Shown: positions 52,704-62,046, numbered from the stretch's first letter. The stretch is DNA of 64,000 nucleotides from Asinibacterium sp. OR53 (GCF_000515315.1 NZ_KI911562.1:2513220-2577219), one strand, 5' to 3'. Numbers and translations: made by a program. The notes: generated from the sequence alone by a model not told the origin.

Positions 52704-53462
52704 ATGAAAATGAAAGTCCTGGTTCTTGCTTTGTGCGGCAGTATGATGGTGTTAGGTCTCTCAGCCCAGTCTTCGTTCATGGAAAATCAACGTGGTTATC
52801 CCCGTGTGATAAACGCCATCAGGGAAAAAGAAGATACACTGAAAAAACAATTCCAGGCAGCCCATCTTACCTGGCCTGCGAGACAGATTTACATGCGCAG
52901 TTTTAAGTATGATAGTCAGCTCGAAGTGTGGGTGCGTAACAATTCACACGAACCTTTCAAATTATTCAAGACGTATAAGATCTGCGCTTTGTCGGGCTCT
53001 TTGGGACCGAAGCGGATAGAAGGCGATTACCAGGTGCCTGAAGGGTTTTATTATATCAACCAGTTCAATCCCAAGAGTGTTTACCACATGTCGCTGGGAC
53101 TGAATTACCCAAATATGTCAGACCAGTTGTTGAGTGATTCCGCCAGACCGGGCAGTGGCATTTATATACATGGCAGTTGTATTACGGTAGGTTGTATTCC
53201 TGTTCAGAACAGCCAGATAGAAGAGTTGTATCTGCTGGCATCTTATGCGCGTAACCTGGGACAGGATTTCATTCCGGTACATATTTTTCCCGTTCGTTTC
53301 AACGTGGAAAAGAGCAGGGAATATTTGCAAAAGATATCCAAAGAAGATAAAGAATACCAGTCTTTTACTACGCACCTGAAAGATGTGTTCGATTATTTCG
53401 AAACGCATAAAAAAATACCGCTCATTTCTGTGAACAGGAAGGGTGAATATGAAATGCTTTGA
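52704..53462 (+). CDS. YkuD-type L,D-transpeptidase family protein
   Basis: This 252-residue exported protein begins MKMKVLVLALCGSMMVLG; its Sec signal ends near LSAQ. The YkuD/murein transpeptidase core contains IYIHGSCITVGCIPV (about 158-172), with the catalytic His and Cys of the HGxx...S-x-GC pattern. The family cross-links or modifies peptidoglycan. The ATG at 52704 follows the hppD gene by about 118 bases; the longer frame overlapping hppD is not used. Confidence 0.88.
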   Translation: MKMKVLVLALCGSMMVLGLSAQSSFMENQRGYPRVINAIREKEDTLKKQFQAAHLTWPARQIYMRSFKYDSQLEVWVRNNSHEPFKLFKTYKICALSGSLGPKRIEGDYQVPEGFYYINQFNPKSVYHMSLGLNYPNMSDQLLSDSARPGSGIYIHGSCITVGCIPVQNSQIEELYLLASYARNLGQDFIPVHIFPVRFNVEKSREYLQKISKEDKEYQSFTTHLKDVFDYFETHKKIPLISVNRKGEYEML

Positions 53463-53471
53463 TGCGCTCCC

Positions 53472-54749
53472 TTATTGTGGTTCGCGGTAAAGTACCTGTA
53501 CGGTTTCTTTTGATTGTTGCTGCAATAGTATTTCTTTTCCATTGGTAAGCGCTTCAAACTTTTCCCGCGTATAATGCCTGATGGTAAGCAGCGTGAGGTT
53601 TTTCTCCAGTTGCACATCGAATTCATTGCTGGCTTTGCTGGCGAGTTGTTCAAGCCGTTCGGCTCGGTTGTCGAAACACAATTGCACGCCAATAGCTCCT
53701 GTTTGAACCAGGTTGGGTTTGATGCGCGACTGGTTGATCCATGCATAGAGATGGCTCATGGGCTGTTCACCTACAAAAGAGAAATCCTGGCTGTTAAGTT
53801 GCATCAATACCTGTTGTTGTTTTACCACAATGATAGGAGGCAGTGCTTTGGCATTTTTTTTATGGATGGTAGTGCCGGGCAATGAGGGATCGAGGAAGCA
53901 TTTGACCAGCAAAGGAATATCTTTGTTTTGTAGGGGTTTGATTGTCTTTGGATGGATCACTTGCGCGCCATAGTAAGCCATTTCGATCACTTCCCGGAAA
54001 CTCAGTTCGTGTATCAGCTGAGCATCGGGAAACTGTTTGGGATCGGCATTCATCACGCCTTCCACATCTTTCCAGATCGTAACACTTTCTGCTTCGAGGA
54101 TGTTGGCAAAAACGGCAGCTGTATAATCACTTCCTTCCCTTCCCAGCGTAGTGCTTTCGTTGTCGGCCGTAGCGCCGATGAAACCCTGGGTGATAAAGAT
54201 GTTAGTTGTTAGTTGTGGGTTGTTAGATGTCAGGTGAGAGAGGATTCGTTCGGAGCTTACCGGCCAATCGATGGTTGCATCGCGGAAATTATCGTCGGTC
54301 CTGAGCAGGTCGCGTACATCGAGCCACTCATTGGCAATGCCTTCCTGGTTGAGGAAATAGCTGATGATGCAGGTGCTCAATAGTTCACCTACACAAACCA
54401 CCTGGTCGTAATAATAATCGAAATCCCTGATCGGCTTATCATGCAGCAGCCATTCTATTTCTGTGAAGAAATCGTTCAGTCGCGCCAGGCATGGATTGTA
54501 ATGCGTAACCAGCAGGTATTTGGCGGTAGTGAGGTGTTGGTTCTTCACCACACCGAACAATTGCAACGCTTCTTCTTTTTTACCGGCATAAAAAGCTTCC
54601 ACCACTTTTTCCAACGCATTAGTGGTTTTGCCCATAGCAGAAATAATAATGGTAAGCGGTTGGCCGTTGAACGACCGGACAATAGCAGCCAGGTTTTGGA
54701 TCCGCTCCACGCTGTTAACACTTGCACCTCCAAATTTGAATACTTTCAT
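53472..54749 (-). CDS. Aspartate kinase
   Basis: This enzyme phosphorylates aspartate in the pathway to lysine, threonine and methionine. From MKVFKFGGASVNSVERI (54749) it has 425 residues; an ATG at 54758 three codons upstream is also possible. The kinase domain includes KFGGASV, GEGRE-type region TLGREGSDYTAAV and WKDVEGVMNADPKQF. C-terminal ACT-like domains follow. A short insertion near LTSNNPQLTTN contains an intergenic repeat word (see findings). It converges on the YkuD gene. Confidence 0.9.
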   Translation of the reverse strand: MKVFKFGGASVNSVERIQNLAAIVRSFNGQPLTIIISAMGKTTNALEKVVEAFYAGKKEEALQLFGVVKNQHLTTAKYLLVTHYNPCLARLNDFFTEIEWLLHDKPIRDFDYYYDQVVCVGELLSTCIISYFLNQEGIANEWLDVRDLLRTDDNFRDATIDWPVSSERILSHLTSNNPQLTTNIFITQGFIGATADNESTTLGREGSDYTAAVFANILEAESVTIWKDVEGVMNADPKQFPDAQLIHELSFREVIEMAYYGAQVIHPKTIKPLQNKDIPLLVKCFLDPSLPGTTIHKKNAKALPPIIVVKQQQVLMQLNSQDFSFVGEQPMSHLYAWINQSRIKPNLVQTGAIGVQLCFDNRAERLEQLASKASNEFDVQLEKNLTLLTIRHYTREKFEALTNGKEILLQQQSKETVQVLYREPQ

Positions 54750-54819
54750 TCCTTTCATCCAACAAAAATAACCCTTCACCTATTCATAAACTTAAAATTT
54801 ACATAGCCTGCTTCTTTGG

Positions 54820-54827
54820 TACATTTG
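54820..54827 (+). promoter_or_regulatory. -7 box TACATTTG before the CAP-domain gene
   Basis: The box matches TAnnTTTG; the start codon follows at 54846. No matching -33 TTG was found. Confidence 0.5.
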
Positions 54828-54845
54828 TTGCCTGTTCATTGTAAA

Positions 54846-55358
54846 ATGAATCTTATGCCAAGGAAATCTATTATCCAACTCCCTGCTTTTTTTATAATGG
54901 TTGCCGCTTTGATGTCTTGCAGTCCTGCTCAACCGGTAGCCGAAGCTACTCCACCTCCTGTTACCTACCGGGTGGTGAAAAGTAAAATGAACGATGATAT
55001 CCTGTATTATGTGAACCAGCACCGGCTGGCGAAAGGGTTGAGTAAATTGCAATCATTCGATGCGGCAACCGTACAAGCCTATAACCACAGCAAAAATATG
55101 GCTACGGGCAGAACACCATTCGGACATACAGGCTTTGAAGACCGGATAAATGCCATTGCAAAGGCAGAAGGCAGGATGAGTGCTTCTGCCGAGAATGTAG
55201 CTTATGGTGAACTCACAGCCAGGGAAGTGGTGCAAGGATGGCTGAAGAGTCCCGGACACAAGAAGAATATCGAAGGCAACTATGCACTTACGGGCATAGG
55301 CACTTATACCGATAACAGGGGTATTGTATATTTTACACAGATCTTCCTGCGACGATAA
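54846..55358 (+). CDS. CAP (SCP/PR-1) domain lipoprotein
   Basis: This protein of about 170 residues is a predicted lipoprotein (MPRKSIIQLPAFFIMVAALMSC, lipobox LMSC; start at 54846 or 54855). The CAP fold spans about 60-170: LYYVNQHRLAKGLSKLQSF, HSKNMATGRTPFGHTGFEDRI, SAENVAYGE, WLKSPGHKKNI and YFTQIFLR. Conserved His residues for metal binding appear present. CAP proteins in bacteria are often envelope-associated with unclear substrates. Confidence 0.9.
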   Translation: MNLMPRKSIIQLPAFFIMVAALMSCSPAQPVAEATPPPVTYRVVKSKMNDDILYYVNQHRLAKGLSKLQSFDAATVQAYNHSKNMATGRTPFGHTGFEDRINAIAKAEGRMSASAENVAYGELTAREVVQGWLKSPGHKKNIEGNYALTGIGTYTDNRGIVYFTQIFLRR

Positions 55359-55415
55359 AATTTCTCTGCGATTGATTCCTGCGCCCTACCTTTATCCGAA
55401 CGAATGTTTGTTTTT

Positions 55416-56432
55416 ATGATGGTAAACAGGAATATTCTTACACTGGATGAATTTACGATTCAACAATTGCGTCAGTTTCCCAAAGCCACGGGAGAACTGA
55501 GCAGTCTTTTGCGAGACATTGGATTGGCAGCTAAACGGGTGAATGTGGAAGTGAACAAAGCCGGCCTGGTAGATATATTGGGTGATGCCGGTTCTGTGAA
55601 CGTACAGGGTGAAGATGTGAAGAAACTCGATGTATATGCCAATAACCATTTCATGGGCGTACTCAAGCATGGGATCAGTTGTGCAGGCATTGGCAGCGAG
55701 GAACTGGACGATTTTGTGGTGTTCAATGATGAAGTGAGCAACAACAGTAAATATGTGGTGCTCTTTGATCCGCTCGATGGCAGCGGTAATATAGATGTCA
55801 ATGTATCTATCGGTACTATTTTCAGCGTGTACAAGCGGGTGAGTGAAAAAGGCAAACCCTGCACCAAAGAAGATTTCCTGCAGCCGGGCAACCGCCAGGT
55901 AGCAGCAGGCTATGTGATCTACGGGTCCAGCACCATGCTGGTATATGCCACGCGTCGCGGTGTGAACGGGTTTACCCTCGACCCGTCGATCGGTGAATTT
56001 TCGTTGAGCCATCCCCATATTCAATGTCCTGAATATGGTATGTTTTATTCTGTGAACCATGGTAATTTTTTCCGGTACGATGAAAAAGTAAGACGGTATA
56101 TCGATGGCTGCCAGCGCAAAACGAAAGATACCGGCGGTCCTTATACCCAGCGTTATATAGGAAGTATGGTGGCCGATGTGCACCGTAACCTTATCAAAGG
56201 CGGTATCTTTATGTATCCCGGAACGGTTGACAAGCCCAAAGGGAAATTGCGTTTGCTGTATGAAGCCAATCCCTGTGCTTTCATTGTAGAAGTGGCGGGA
56301 GGGGCGGCAACGGATGGCGTGCAGCGGATACTGGACATTCAACCCACTGAATTGCACCAGCGAACGCCATTGTTTATTGGAAGCAAAGGGATGATGGATG
56401 AATTAGAATTGTATCTTCAGGCAAAAATATAG
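55416..56432 (+). CDS. fbp: Fructose-1,6-bisphosphatase, class 1
   Basis: This gluconeogenic phosphatase has 338 residues from [13 protein letters not shown] (55416; a start at 55404 is also possible). Metal-binding motifs are [20 protein letters not shown], and [20 protein letters not shown] near the C-terminus. It heads a tight run with the following unknown, ABC, DinB and NUDIX genes, with gaps of 3-20 bases. A TACCTTTA box at 55387-55394 is upstream. Confidence 0.95.
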   Translation: MMVNRNILTLDEFTIQQLRQFPKATGELSSLLRDIGLAAKRVNVEVNKAGLVDILGDAGSVNVQGEDVKKLDVYANNHFMGVLKHGISCAGIGSEELDDFVVFNDEVSNNSKYVVLFDPLDGSGNIDVNVSIGTIFSVYKRVSEKGKPCTKEDFLQPGNRQVAAGYVIYGSSTMLVYATRRGVNGFTLDPSIGEFSLSHPHIQCPEYGMFYSVNHGNFFRYDEKVRRYIDGCQRKTKDTGGPYTQRYIGSMVADVHRNLIKGGIFMYPGTVDKPKGKLRLLYEANPCAFIVEVAGGAATDGVQRILDIQPTELHQRTPLFIGSKGMMDELELYLQAKI

Positions 56433-56438
56433 CCGGTA

Positions 56439-56936
56439 ATGAAAGTTAGATTGATGAGTATTGTGTTGTTGATACTGGGCATTGTTACATGCACTGAAGC
56501 GCAAATGAGGATAGATCCTTCAAAAATGAATTATCTCCTGAACACCAAAACCAACAATATCCTTTACCGCGATACTGTTTACAGAGGCAGCCGGGAATTC
56601 AGGATGTTGTTTGAAAGAACAGGTGACCCGGATCTCATGCATTTGTATAAACGGCACCAGACTTCCAAGATCATGAGTCAGGTACTGACATTAGCCGGAA
56701 CAGTCGCTATTGTATTTGGTGTATCAGAGATCAGCGGTGGAAACAACGACCAGAAAACACCAGGGTGGCTATTGGTTACCGGAGGCTTTGTAACAGCAAC
56801 TTACGGGGGATACCTGCTCCTTAAAAGCCAACAACAGTTGTTACAGGCAGTTACTGTTTTCAATGCCCGGCACAATACGGCCAGTCTTGGCATTGGCATA
56901 TCATCCAGTAAGTTGGGTTTAGTGTATAAATTTTAG
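56439..56936 (+). CDS. Small exported membrane-associated protein, unknown
   Basis: This 165-residue protein has a Sec signal (MKVRLMSIVLLILGIVTCTEAQ). A soluble segment rich in charged residues follows, then two hydrophobic stretches (about 88-105 and 112-130). It ends LGIGISSSKLGLVYKF, possibly a beta-signal for the outer membrane. I do not recognise the family. It lies 6 bases after fbp and 3 bases before an ABC ATPase, so it is probably co-transcribed with them. Confidence 0.6.
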   Translation: MKVRLMSIVLLILGIVTCTEAQMRIDPSKMNYLLNTKTNNILYRDTVYRGSREFRMLFERTGDPDLMHLYKRHQTSKIMSQVLTLAGTVAIVFGVSEISGGNNDQKTPGWLLVTGGFVTATYGGYLLLKSQQQLLQAVTVFNARHNTASLGIGISSSKLGLVYKF

Positions 56937-56939
56937 GTC

Positions 56940-57701
56940 ATGCAAAAAAACATCATCCAGGTAAAGAACCTGCACAAAAAATACGGCGATTTTGAAGCAG
57001 TGAAAGGCATCAGTTTCGATGTGATGGAAGGAGAGATATTCGGCTTGCTGGGACCGAATGGTGCCGGTAAATCCACCACGCTGGAGATCATAGAAACCCT
57101 GCGGGAAAAGACCAGTGGAGAAGTATGGGTAGACGGACTGAACCTTGATACTTCACCCAACCAGATCAAGAAACTCATTGGCGTGCAGTTGCAGACTTCG
57201 GGATATTATCCCGGCCTCAAGCTGGTAGAACTGATCAGTTTGTTTGCCGGTTTGTACAACGAAAAGATCGACCCTTATGCTTTGCTCGACACGGTGAACC
57301 TGCGCGATAAAGCAGGCGCTAAATTCAAAGAGCTGAGTGGCGGACAGAAACAACGATTTTCTATTGCTACTACTCTCATCAATAAACCCAGGATCATTTT
57401 CCTCGATGAGCCTACTACCGGACTCGATCCGCAAGCGCGGCGTAACCTGTGGGACCTGATCAGCAATATCCGCAAACAGGGCACAACAGTGATCATTACT
57501 ACGCATTATATGGATGAAGCAGAAGTGTTATGTGATAGAGTAGCCATTATTGACAGTGGAAAGATCATTGCTATGAACACACCCGATAAATTGATCGACG
57601 AACTGGTAGCCAGCGGATTTGAAAGACCCAAAGAAGTAAAAAAAGCCAACCTGGAAGATGTGTTCATCCATCTTACAGGGCATGTTTTACGCGAGCAATA
57701 A
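56940..57701 (+). CDS. ABC transporter ATP-binding protein (no permease adjacent)
   Basis: This 253-residue ATPase has Walker A GPNGAGKST (about 38-46), signature LSGGQKQRF and Walker B IIFLDEPTTGLDP, with a C-terminal regulatory tail. It resembles ATPases of ABC-2-type exporters. No permease gene is next to it; the next gene is a DinB protein. The permease may be elsewhere, or the domain may have another partner. Confidence 0.9.
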   Translation: MQKNIIQVKNLHKKYGDFEAVKGISFDVMEGEIFGLLGPNGAGKSTTLEIIETLREKTSGEVWVDGLNLDTSPNQIKKLIGVQLQTSGYYPGLKLVELISLFAGLYNEKIDPYALLDTVNLRDKAGAKFKELSGGQKQRFSIATTLINKPRIIFLDEPTTGLDPQARRNLWDLISNIRKQGTTVIITTHYMDEAEVLCDRVAIIDSGKIIAMNTPDKLIDELVASGFERPKEVKKANLEDVFIHLTGHVLREQ

Positions 57702-57719
57702 TCATTTTAATATTTTTAT

Positions 57720-58247
57720 ATGAGCAACGACCCCCGTTATCCTATTGGTAAATATGAGCCGCAAGCTTTTTCAGCAGCGCAGAAAAAGGCCTGGTTATCT
57801 GATATTCAGTTCCTGCCGGAAGAATTGGAAAAAGCCATTCTCAATCTCGATGCAAAACAATTGCAAACACCTTATCGCGATGGAGGATGGACCGTACAAC
57901 AATTGGTACATCATGTGGCCGACAGTCACCTGAATGCGTACACACGTTTCAAACTGGGACTCACCGAAACCAATCCCACCATCAGGCCTTATGAAGAAAA
58001 GGAGTGGGCCCTGCTGGCCGATGTAGAAACAATTCCTGTGAATGTTTCCATTACTTTATTGCACGCACTGCATCGCCGCTGGCATGCAGCGGTTAAAGAT
58101 ATCACCGATGAACAATGGCAGCGCACAGTAGTGCATCCGGATCACGGAAGACAAATGACATTGTGGTTCCTGCTGGGTATGTACGCCTGGCATGGCAAAC
58201 ACCATACGGCACACATCACCACACTTCGTGAAAACAAAGGTTGGTAA
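57720..58247 (+). CDS. DinB-superfamily protein, bacillithiol-transferase (BstA/YfiT) type
   Basis: This 175-residue four-helix protein has the metal-binding His residues of DinB: LVHHVADSHLNAY (H64/H65 region) and WHGKHHTAHI (about 157-166). The start MSNDPRYPIGKYEP and the WTVQQLVHHVADSH segment match the YfiT/bacillithiol-transferase group, which conjugates bacillithiol to electrophiles. Bacteroidota make bacillithiol, which fits. It lies 18 bases after the ABC gene. Confidence 0.85.
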   Translation: MSNDPRYPIGKYEPQAFSAAQKKAWLSDIQFLPEELEKAILNLDAKQLQTPYRDGGWTVQQLVHHVADSHLNAYTRFKLGLTETNPTIRPYEEKEWALLADVETIPVNVSITLLHALHRRWHAAVKDITDEQWQRTVVHPDHGRQMTLWFLLGMYAWHGKHHTAHITTLRENKGW

Positions 58248-58253
58248 TCATAT

Positions 58254-58805
58254 ATGACCCGGGAAATGAAGTGGAAGACCTTGTCTTCAAAATATGTTTA
58301 CCACGACCGTTGGTTCAAAGCGCGTGCCGCCAGTTGTGAATTACCGGATGGTCGCATCATTGAACCTTATTATGTAGTGGAATTGCCCAACTGGGCCAAT
58401 GTGGTGGTGGTAACCAAAGACGAACGGATGGTGTTTGTACAACAGTACCGCTATGCCGCAGATATGATTACCATCGAATTACCGGGCGGCGTGATAGATA
58501 AAAATGAATCGCCCGAAGCAGCCGTGAAAAGGGAGATGATAGAAGAGACAGGCTATACTTCTAATGAGATTGAATTCCTTTACCAGGTATCACCTAACCC
58601 AGCTATCAATAACAATACGGCTTATTTCTACCTTGCGAGGAATGCTGAGCCAGGCGGTACGCAAAAATTCGATCCATTCGAAGACATTGAAGTAGTAAGT
58701 TTCAGCAAAGAAGAAGTGATGCAGCTATTGCGTGAAGGCAAATTCCAGCATGGAGTGCAGGTGGGCGCTATTTATGATGCGCTGGTGAAATTGAGATGGT
58801 TATAA
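58254..58805 (+). CDS. NUDIX hydrolase (ADP-ribose pyrophosphatase type)
   Basis: This 183-residue enzyme has a perfect NUDIX box GVIDKNESPEAAVKREMIEE(TGY) at about 86-108. The surrounding sheet (WANVVVVTKDERMVFVQQYRY) is typical of ADP-ribose or nucleoside-diphosphate-sugar hydrolases. Its stop overlaps folC on the other strand by 6 bases. It is the last gene of the fbp run. Confidence 0.9.
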   Translation: MTREMKWKTLSSKYVYHDRWFKARAASCELPDGRIIEPYYVVELPNWANVVVVTKDERMVFVQQYRYAADMITIELPGGVIDKNESPEAAVKREMIEETGYTSNEIEFLYQVSPNPAINNNTAYFYLARNAEPGGTQKFDPFEDIEVVSFSKEEVMQLLREGKFQHGVQVGAIYDALVKLRWL

Positions 58806-60083
58806 ACGAACTTCCCCCACCAGGAACACACTCCCGCAAACTAATATCATATCATCTTTGGAAGCATGCTCCATGGCATTCTGTAGCGCTGCGTTTACTT
58901 CTTCGAATGAATGCCCATTCAACTGGTATTTAGCAGCTATCTGTTGCAAGGTTTTTTCATCGAGCGCACGTGGTATTTGTGCTTTGGTGAAATAATAAGT
59001 TGCATAGGCAGGCAATAAAGCCAGCACTTTGTCCACCTCTTTGTCTTTCACCATTCCCATTACAATATGCAATTGCTTGTAGGTAGATAGCTCCAGTTGT
59101 TCTCTTATTTGTTTGATGCCATCTATGTTATGCCCTACATCCAGCACCACCAGCGGATGCTGGTGAATGACTTCCCAACGGCCGTGTAAACCGGTTAGTT
59201 TTTTTACCTGGCGAAGGGCCTGCTGCACCATTTGGTGATCTATGCGCCATCCTTTCTGCTGCAGTTGTGTTACGGCTTCCAGTACAGTGAGTAGGTTTTT
59301 GAGCTGATAGATACCGGGTAGGTCGAGATGATATACCTGGTGTTCCTGGTGCCTGTTATCGGCTACTTCAACGACCAACTGGTGTTGTTCGTATTTCCAG
59401 TCGGTTACATAACGGGTGGTTTCTGCAAAAGAAATAGGAGAAGCGTTGGCCTTTTGTTCGAAAACCGGTTTGGTCTCGGGCAACGATTCACCAATCACCA
59501 CCGGGATATGCGGTTTGATGATGCCTGCTTTTTCACCGGCAATTTCCGCGAGTGTATTGCCCAGCATGTTCATGTGATCCCATCCGATATTGGTGATGAT
59601 ACTTAATTCAGGTGTGATGATGTTGGTGCTGTCGAGCCGGCCTCCCAATCCTACTTCAATAACGGCTACATCTACCTGCTGACTGGCAAAATAATCGAAT
59701 GCCATGGCTACAGTGATCTCGAAAAAGGAAGGTTCTATTTCTTCTATCAACGGACGGATGCGCTGCGTAAACTGCGTCACAAACGCTTCACAACACATTT
59801 CACCATTTATTTTGATCCGCTCCCTGAAATCTTTCAGGTGAGGTGAGGTATACAATCCTGTTTTATATCCTGCTGTTTGCAGTATGGCAGCCAGCATGTG
59901 ACTGGTGGAGCCTTTGCCATTGGTACCTGCAACATGAATGCTTTTGAAACGCCGCTGCGGATTGCCGAGTGCTTCGCATAAACGGATGGTATTGGTGAGG
60001 TCTTTTTTAAATGCAGCAGCTCCTATGTGACTGAACATAGGCAGCCGGTTGTATAAATAGTCAAGGGTTTCCTGATAGCTCAT
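58800..60083 (-). CDS. folC: Bifunctional folylpolyglutamate/dihydrofolate synthase
   Basis: This enzyme adds glutamates to folate. It has 427 residues. A Mur-ligase P-loop GTNGKGSTSHML (about 52-63) is followed by the TSPHL loop, VGLGGRLDSTNI, EKAGIIKPHIPVV and the C-terminal domain WEVIHQHPLVVLDVGHNIDG. Length is normal. It follows the TonB-like gene by 49 bases, with a small hairpin between. Confidence 0.95.
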   Translation of the reverse strand: MSYQETLDYLYNRLPMFSHIGAAAFKKDLTNTIRLCEALGNPQRRFKSIHVAGTNGKGSTSHMLAAILQTAGYKTGLYTSPHLKDFRERIKINGEMCCEAFVTQFTQRIRPLIEEIEPSFFEITVAMAFDYFASQQVDVAVIEVGLGGRLDSTNIITPELSIITNIGWDHMNMLGNTLAEIAGEKAGIIKPHIPVVIGESLPETKPVFEQKANASPISFAETTRYVTDWKYEQHQLVVEVADNRHQEHQVYHLDLPGIYQLKNLLTVLEAVTQLQQKGWRIDHQMVQQALRQVKKLTGLHGRWEVIHQHPLVVLDVGHNIDGIKQIREQLELSTYKQLHIVMGMVKDKEVDKVLALLPAYATYYFTKAQIPRALDEKTLQQIAAKYQLNGHSFEEVNAALQNAMEHASKDDMILVCGSVFLVGEVRL

Positions 60084-60095
60084 TGAAAATAAAAA

Positions 60096-60125
60096 TCAAA
60101 AGTAAAAATTCAAATCGACTTTTGA
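60096..60125. repeat. 8-bp inverted repeat tcaaaagt/acttttga between tonB-like and folC genes
   Basis: tcaaaagt (60096-60103) pairs with acttttga (60118-60125). Short A/T-rich hairpin of unknown role. Confidence 0.4.
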
Positions 60126-60132
60126 CTTCTTT

Positions 60133-61035
60133 CTAACCGCGCAGTTTGAAACTGAATACCAGCGTGCCCGTTTGCTCGTCGGTATTACCAGCGTTGAGTT
60201 TGAGCATCCTGGCTTTACGCAAAGCGATGCTGCGGATATTTTGGTTATAAGTAGTAGTGCCTTTTATGTTCACTACGGCCTGTATTACATTGCCATTTCG
60301 GTCAACTGTAATATCTACCGCTACTTTGGCATTTTCGTTGAAGTCATCTTCGAAAGAAGGAAGCCTGGTGATACGACGGCCGTCGAGTCCGCTCCGGATA
60401 CTCACACCGCCAGTCCCGCCACTGCCACCATGACCGCTGGATGCATTACCGGTATAGCTATCGGAATTGGGATTGCCATTAGGATTGGCCTGATCGCCAT
60501 GTCCGCCTGCAATGCCTTGATCACGTACGCCATTGTAACTGTCGGCACGGTTACCACTGCTGGTGGTACTGGTTCCACCCTTAAACACTGCTTTGGGTTT
60601 TGGTGGAGCGGTAGCAGTATGGGTAGCTGTTGCTGTTGTTCTTTTCAAAGGCGCTTCGGGGCGTATCTCAGCTTTTGGAATGGGTTTGTGCAATGGCTTA
60701 TTCACTACAGGCGCATCGGCATCTGCATTTTCGTCGGCACTGATATCGGGTTGATTGGAGGGCGCCTGAACAGATTTGGGTGGTGCGCTGTGCTCTTCCT
60801 GGTTAGCAGAAGGTTCGCCGGGAATCTGCGGGGCTACAGAGCCGGAACCTGTTTCGCTGTTGCCCAGGTTCACTTCAATACCTTCTCCAAAACTGGGCTG
60901 AGGTATCTGAGGTAGTGTCCATTGCAGAAAAAAGAAAAGCAGGAACAGCAAAAAACAGATAGCCAGGGTAATGGCCGATGCTTTAATGTTTTTTTCCCGC
61001 TCGAAACTGATTTCCATCTGATAGGAATTAAGCAT
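60133..61035 (-). CDS. TonB-like energy transducer
   Basis: This 300-residue inner-membrane-anchored protein has one transmembrane helix near residues 17-38. A long Pro/Ala/Lys and Gly/Ser/Asn-rich periplasmic segment follows (about 45-215). A TonB-like C-terminal domain closes it (about 220-300: DDFNENAKVAVDITVDRNGNVIQAVVN). It lacks adjacent exbB/exbD genes. It may energise TonB-dependent receptors such as the SusC of this window. Confidence 0.8.
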   Translation of the reverse strand: MLNSYQMEISFEREKNIKASAITLAICFLLFLLFFFLQWTLPQIPQPSFGEGIEVNLGNSETGSGSVAPQIPGEPSANQEEHSAPPKSVQAPSNQPDISADENADADAPVVNKPLHKPIPKAEIRPEAPLKRTTATATHTATAPPKPKAVFKGGTSTTSSGNRADSYNGVRDQGIAGGHGDQANPNGNPNSDSYTGNASSGHGGSGGTGGVSIRSGLDGRRITRLPSFEDDFNENAKVAVDITVDRNGNVIQAVVNIKGTTTYNQNIRSIALRKARMLKLNAGNTDEQTGTLVFSFKLRG

Positions 61036-61158
61036 ACCAAATATACATTGAGTGTTGGAGTAAATCGCCGATGTTGAAAATTACTGCCAGAATGCTGCCG
61101 TAATCCACTTTTTGGCATAAAGAAACGTTAAAGACCGTTACCTGACGAAAAAAGCAGA

Positions 61159-61938
61159 TCAGGCATTTTTGAAAAATATGTTATAGCCCAATCGTAACAA
61201 AGTAGCTGTTACAATGATCATGAAAAAAATACGGATGAACCGGTTTCCTTTTTTCAGCGCCAGTTTAGCGCCGGCAAAGCCTCCGAGGGCATTACATACA
61301 GCCATAGGAATGGCAATGGGCCAGAGTATGGAACCTTTACCCAGAAAAAGTATGATGGAACCAAAATTGGTAGCCATGTTCAGCATTTTGGCATGAGCGC
61401 TGGCCTGCAGGAAGTCGAAACCCAGTATGGAAATGAAAACGAGGATGAAAAAACTGCCGGAACCCGGACCGATAAAACCATCATAAAATCCAATCACAAG
61501 GCTGATGAGTAGGCTATACAGCAGCACGCTTTTCGGCGAATGGTTGCGGTGGGTATGCTGACCAAAATCTTTTTTGAAATAAGTATAAATGGCTACTATG
61601 ATCAGCACAATAAAAATAACGGGTTTCATATAACGGTTACTCACCACGGTGAGCAGTTGAGATCCTGCAAATGCAGATGTGGCGGCAACAAGGCACATGA
61701 GCAGCAGCCGTTTCCCGTTCATGGCAACGCGTTTGAAATACTGTCTTGCGGCTACGGCGGTTCCGCTGAAAGCAGGGATCTTCAATGAACCGATCACAGT
61801 TGCCACCGGGTACATCGGTAGTAAAACAAGAGCAGCAGGTGTTTGGATCAGACCGCCGCCGCCTACAATGGCATCAACAAAACCGGCAGCAAAAGCGATT
61901 GTGCAGAGTAATCCAATCGTAGCGATATCCATACACAT
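61159..61938 (-). CDS. TauE/SafE-family sulfite/sulfonate permease
   Basis: This 259-residue membrane protein has about seven to eight hydrophobic helices and the TauE/SafE pattern GFVDAIVGGGGLIQTPAAL near the start, IGFYDGFIGPGSGSFF in the middle and ALGGFAGAKLALK. The family exports sulfite, sulfoacetate or related anions. The start MCMDIATIGLL could be two codons shorter (MDIATIGLL). Confidence 0.9.
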   Translation of the reverse strand: MCMDIATIGLLCTIAFAAGFVDAIVGGGGLIQTPAALVLLPMYPVATVIGSLKIPAFSGTAVAARQYFKRVAMNGKRLLLMCLVAATSAFAGSQLLTVVSNRYMKPVIFIVLIIVAIYTYFKKDFGQHTHRNHSPKSVLLYSLLISLVIGFYDGFIGPGSGSFFILVFISILGFDFLQASAHAKMLNMATNFGSIILFLGKGSILWPIAIPMAVCNALGGFAGAKLALKKGNRFIRIFFMIIVTATLLRLGYNIFFKNA

Positions 61939-62014
61939 TATAAATTTCGGGCAATCTCATTGCCTTTTAACAAGTGTATAAAGATAACGGAAACGGTTCA
62001 CCGCCTGTAACCTG

Positions 62015-62022
62015 TATTTTTG
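62015..62022 (+). promoter_or_regulatory. -7 box TATTTTTG before the Gly-rich lipoprotein gene
   Basis: The box matches TAnnTTTG, 24 bases before the ATG at 62047. No clear -33 TTG. Confidence 0.55.
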
Positions 62023-62046
62023 TAATGAATCCATCAAGTACCAGCC

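Noticed and set aside
55392..56357. Open frame of 321 codons antisense to fbp
   Set aside because: It mirrors the codon structure of fbp; no domain or start signal of its own.
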